Source: Deltaproteobacteria bacterium
GTDB taxonomy: Bacteria > Desulfobacterota > GWC2-55-46 > JADFVP01
Assembly: GCA_024275855.1 (NCBI GenBank)
Contig: JAJRYL010000266.1
Location: 1 to 6,474 of the forward strand
Reading direction: 5' to 3'
Length of the DNA stretch: 6,474 nt
Shown here: positions 6,082-6,474 of the stretch, one piece after another
Layout of the letters: each line of letters opens with the position of its first letter
How positions within the stretch are numbered: the stretch's first letter is position 1
The notes under the pieces: generated by a model
Seen by the model: the letters and a program-made list of their open reading frames with translations, nothing else
Database searches by the model: none
Told to the model about the DNA's origin: nothing
Position numbers and translations under genes: made by a program

Positions 6082-6474
6082 ATGAATACTATAGAAAAAG
6101 CAAAAGATATCATCGCCCTTTTCCTTAAGGTCGAACCTGCCGCTGTTACCGATGCCACAATAATCGATAACAACGCCCTGCACAGCTCCGTGCTCATTCA
6201 TAGAATGTACGCGACTCTTGCTAAAGGAGGCATGAAGGTAGAGAACCCGCAGGAGATAAAGACCTTCGGCGATCTTATCGCTATTTTAAGCGGCGCTGAG
6301 AGCGGCGGGCAAGGCTCCGGCAAACCTCCCCTTCCCCGTGATTTATCGTTAAGCAAAACTTCCGCCCTTTCCGGTACAGACCTCTCCATCGGCGTTGACA
6401 TTGAAGATATTGATAGTATGCCGCACGCCAAAGACTACAGAGAGGAGGAGTTTTACACCCGAAACTTTTCAAGC
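6082..6474 (+). CDS. ACP-like domain fused to an AcpS-type 4'-phosphopantetheinyl transferase, 5' part, cut by window edge
   Basis: The frame is open from ATG 6082 to the window end (131 residues, no stop). Residues ~1-70 look like a small helical acyl carrier protein: a first helix (IEKAKDIIALFL), a VT-containing loop, a middle helix, and a closing EIKTFGDLIAIL like the TVGD helix of ACPs. The usual DSL phosphopantetheine motif is not present; the matching place reads ALHSS, with Ser35 or Ser36 as possible attachment sites. Residues ~71-100 are a Gly/Ser/Pro linker. From 101, LSIGVDIEDID with Asp106, then EEEFYTRNFS, matches the N-terminal Mg/CoA-binding strand and the F-x-x-R-x-F-[ST] segment of AcpS-type PPTases, which move 4'-phosphopantetheine from CoA to carrier serines. 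The rest of the PPTase, with its second metal ligand and KE motif, lies beyond the window. The PPTase call is good; the ACP call is weaker. Confidence 0.72.
   Translation, partial: MNTIEKAKDIIALFLKVEPAAVTDATIIDNNALHSSVLIHRMYATLAKGGMKVENPQEIKTFGDLIAILSGAESGGQGSGKPPLPRDLSLSKTSALSGTDLSIGVDIEDIDSMPHAKDYREEEFYTRNFSS

Overview
The window looks like an accessory, cell-surface or secondary-metabolite type locus from a Gram-negative-like environmental bacterium. All five supportable genes lie on the + strand. G+C is moderate, and ATA isoleucine and AGG arginine codons are common. No marker gene fixes the taxon. An uncultured Desulfobacterota/Nitrospirota-like genome would fit, but that is only a guess.

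Layout. Bases 1-378 are the 3' end of a Wzx/MATE-like polysaccharide flippase. A gap of about 160 bp follows, with a candidate terminator hairpin. Bases 538-2064 are a complete second flippase whose C-terminus aligns with the first, so the two are tandem paralogues. Bases 2118-2783 encode a left-handed beta-helix (hexapeptide) acyltransferase. A tightly packed group follows: 2809-4782, a fused alpha/beta E1 of a thiamine-diphosphate 2-oxoacid dehydrogenase; 4779-6080, a lipoyl E2-like acyltransferase overlapping E1 by 4 bases; and 6082 to the window end, an ORF one base after E2 that joins an acyl-carrier-protein-like domain to the start of an AcpS-type phosphopantetheinyl transferase.

How they may work together. 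E1 would decarboxylate a 2-oxoacid (or cleave a related donor) and pass the acyl or aldehyde unit to the lipoyl arm of E2. E2 would then pass it to CoA or to a phosphopantetheine carrier. A carrier/PPTase gene immediately downstream suggests that the acyl unit feeds a carrier-protein assembly line rather than central metabolism. The flippases and O-acyltransferase suggest that the product is, or decorates, an exported glycan or glycolipid. This pathway is inferred.

The most unusual features are in E2. The Asp of the HxxxDG catalytic motif is replaced by Ala, the E3-binding domain is degenerate, and there is a C-terminal CxxC-x28-CxxC zinc-ribbon-like tail. No E3 (dihydrolipoyl dehydrogenase), tRNA, rRNA, CRISPR array or insertion sequence is visible.
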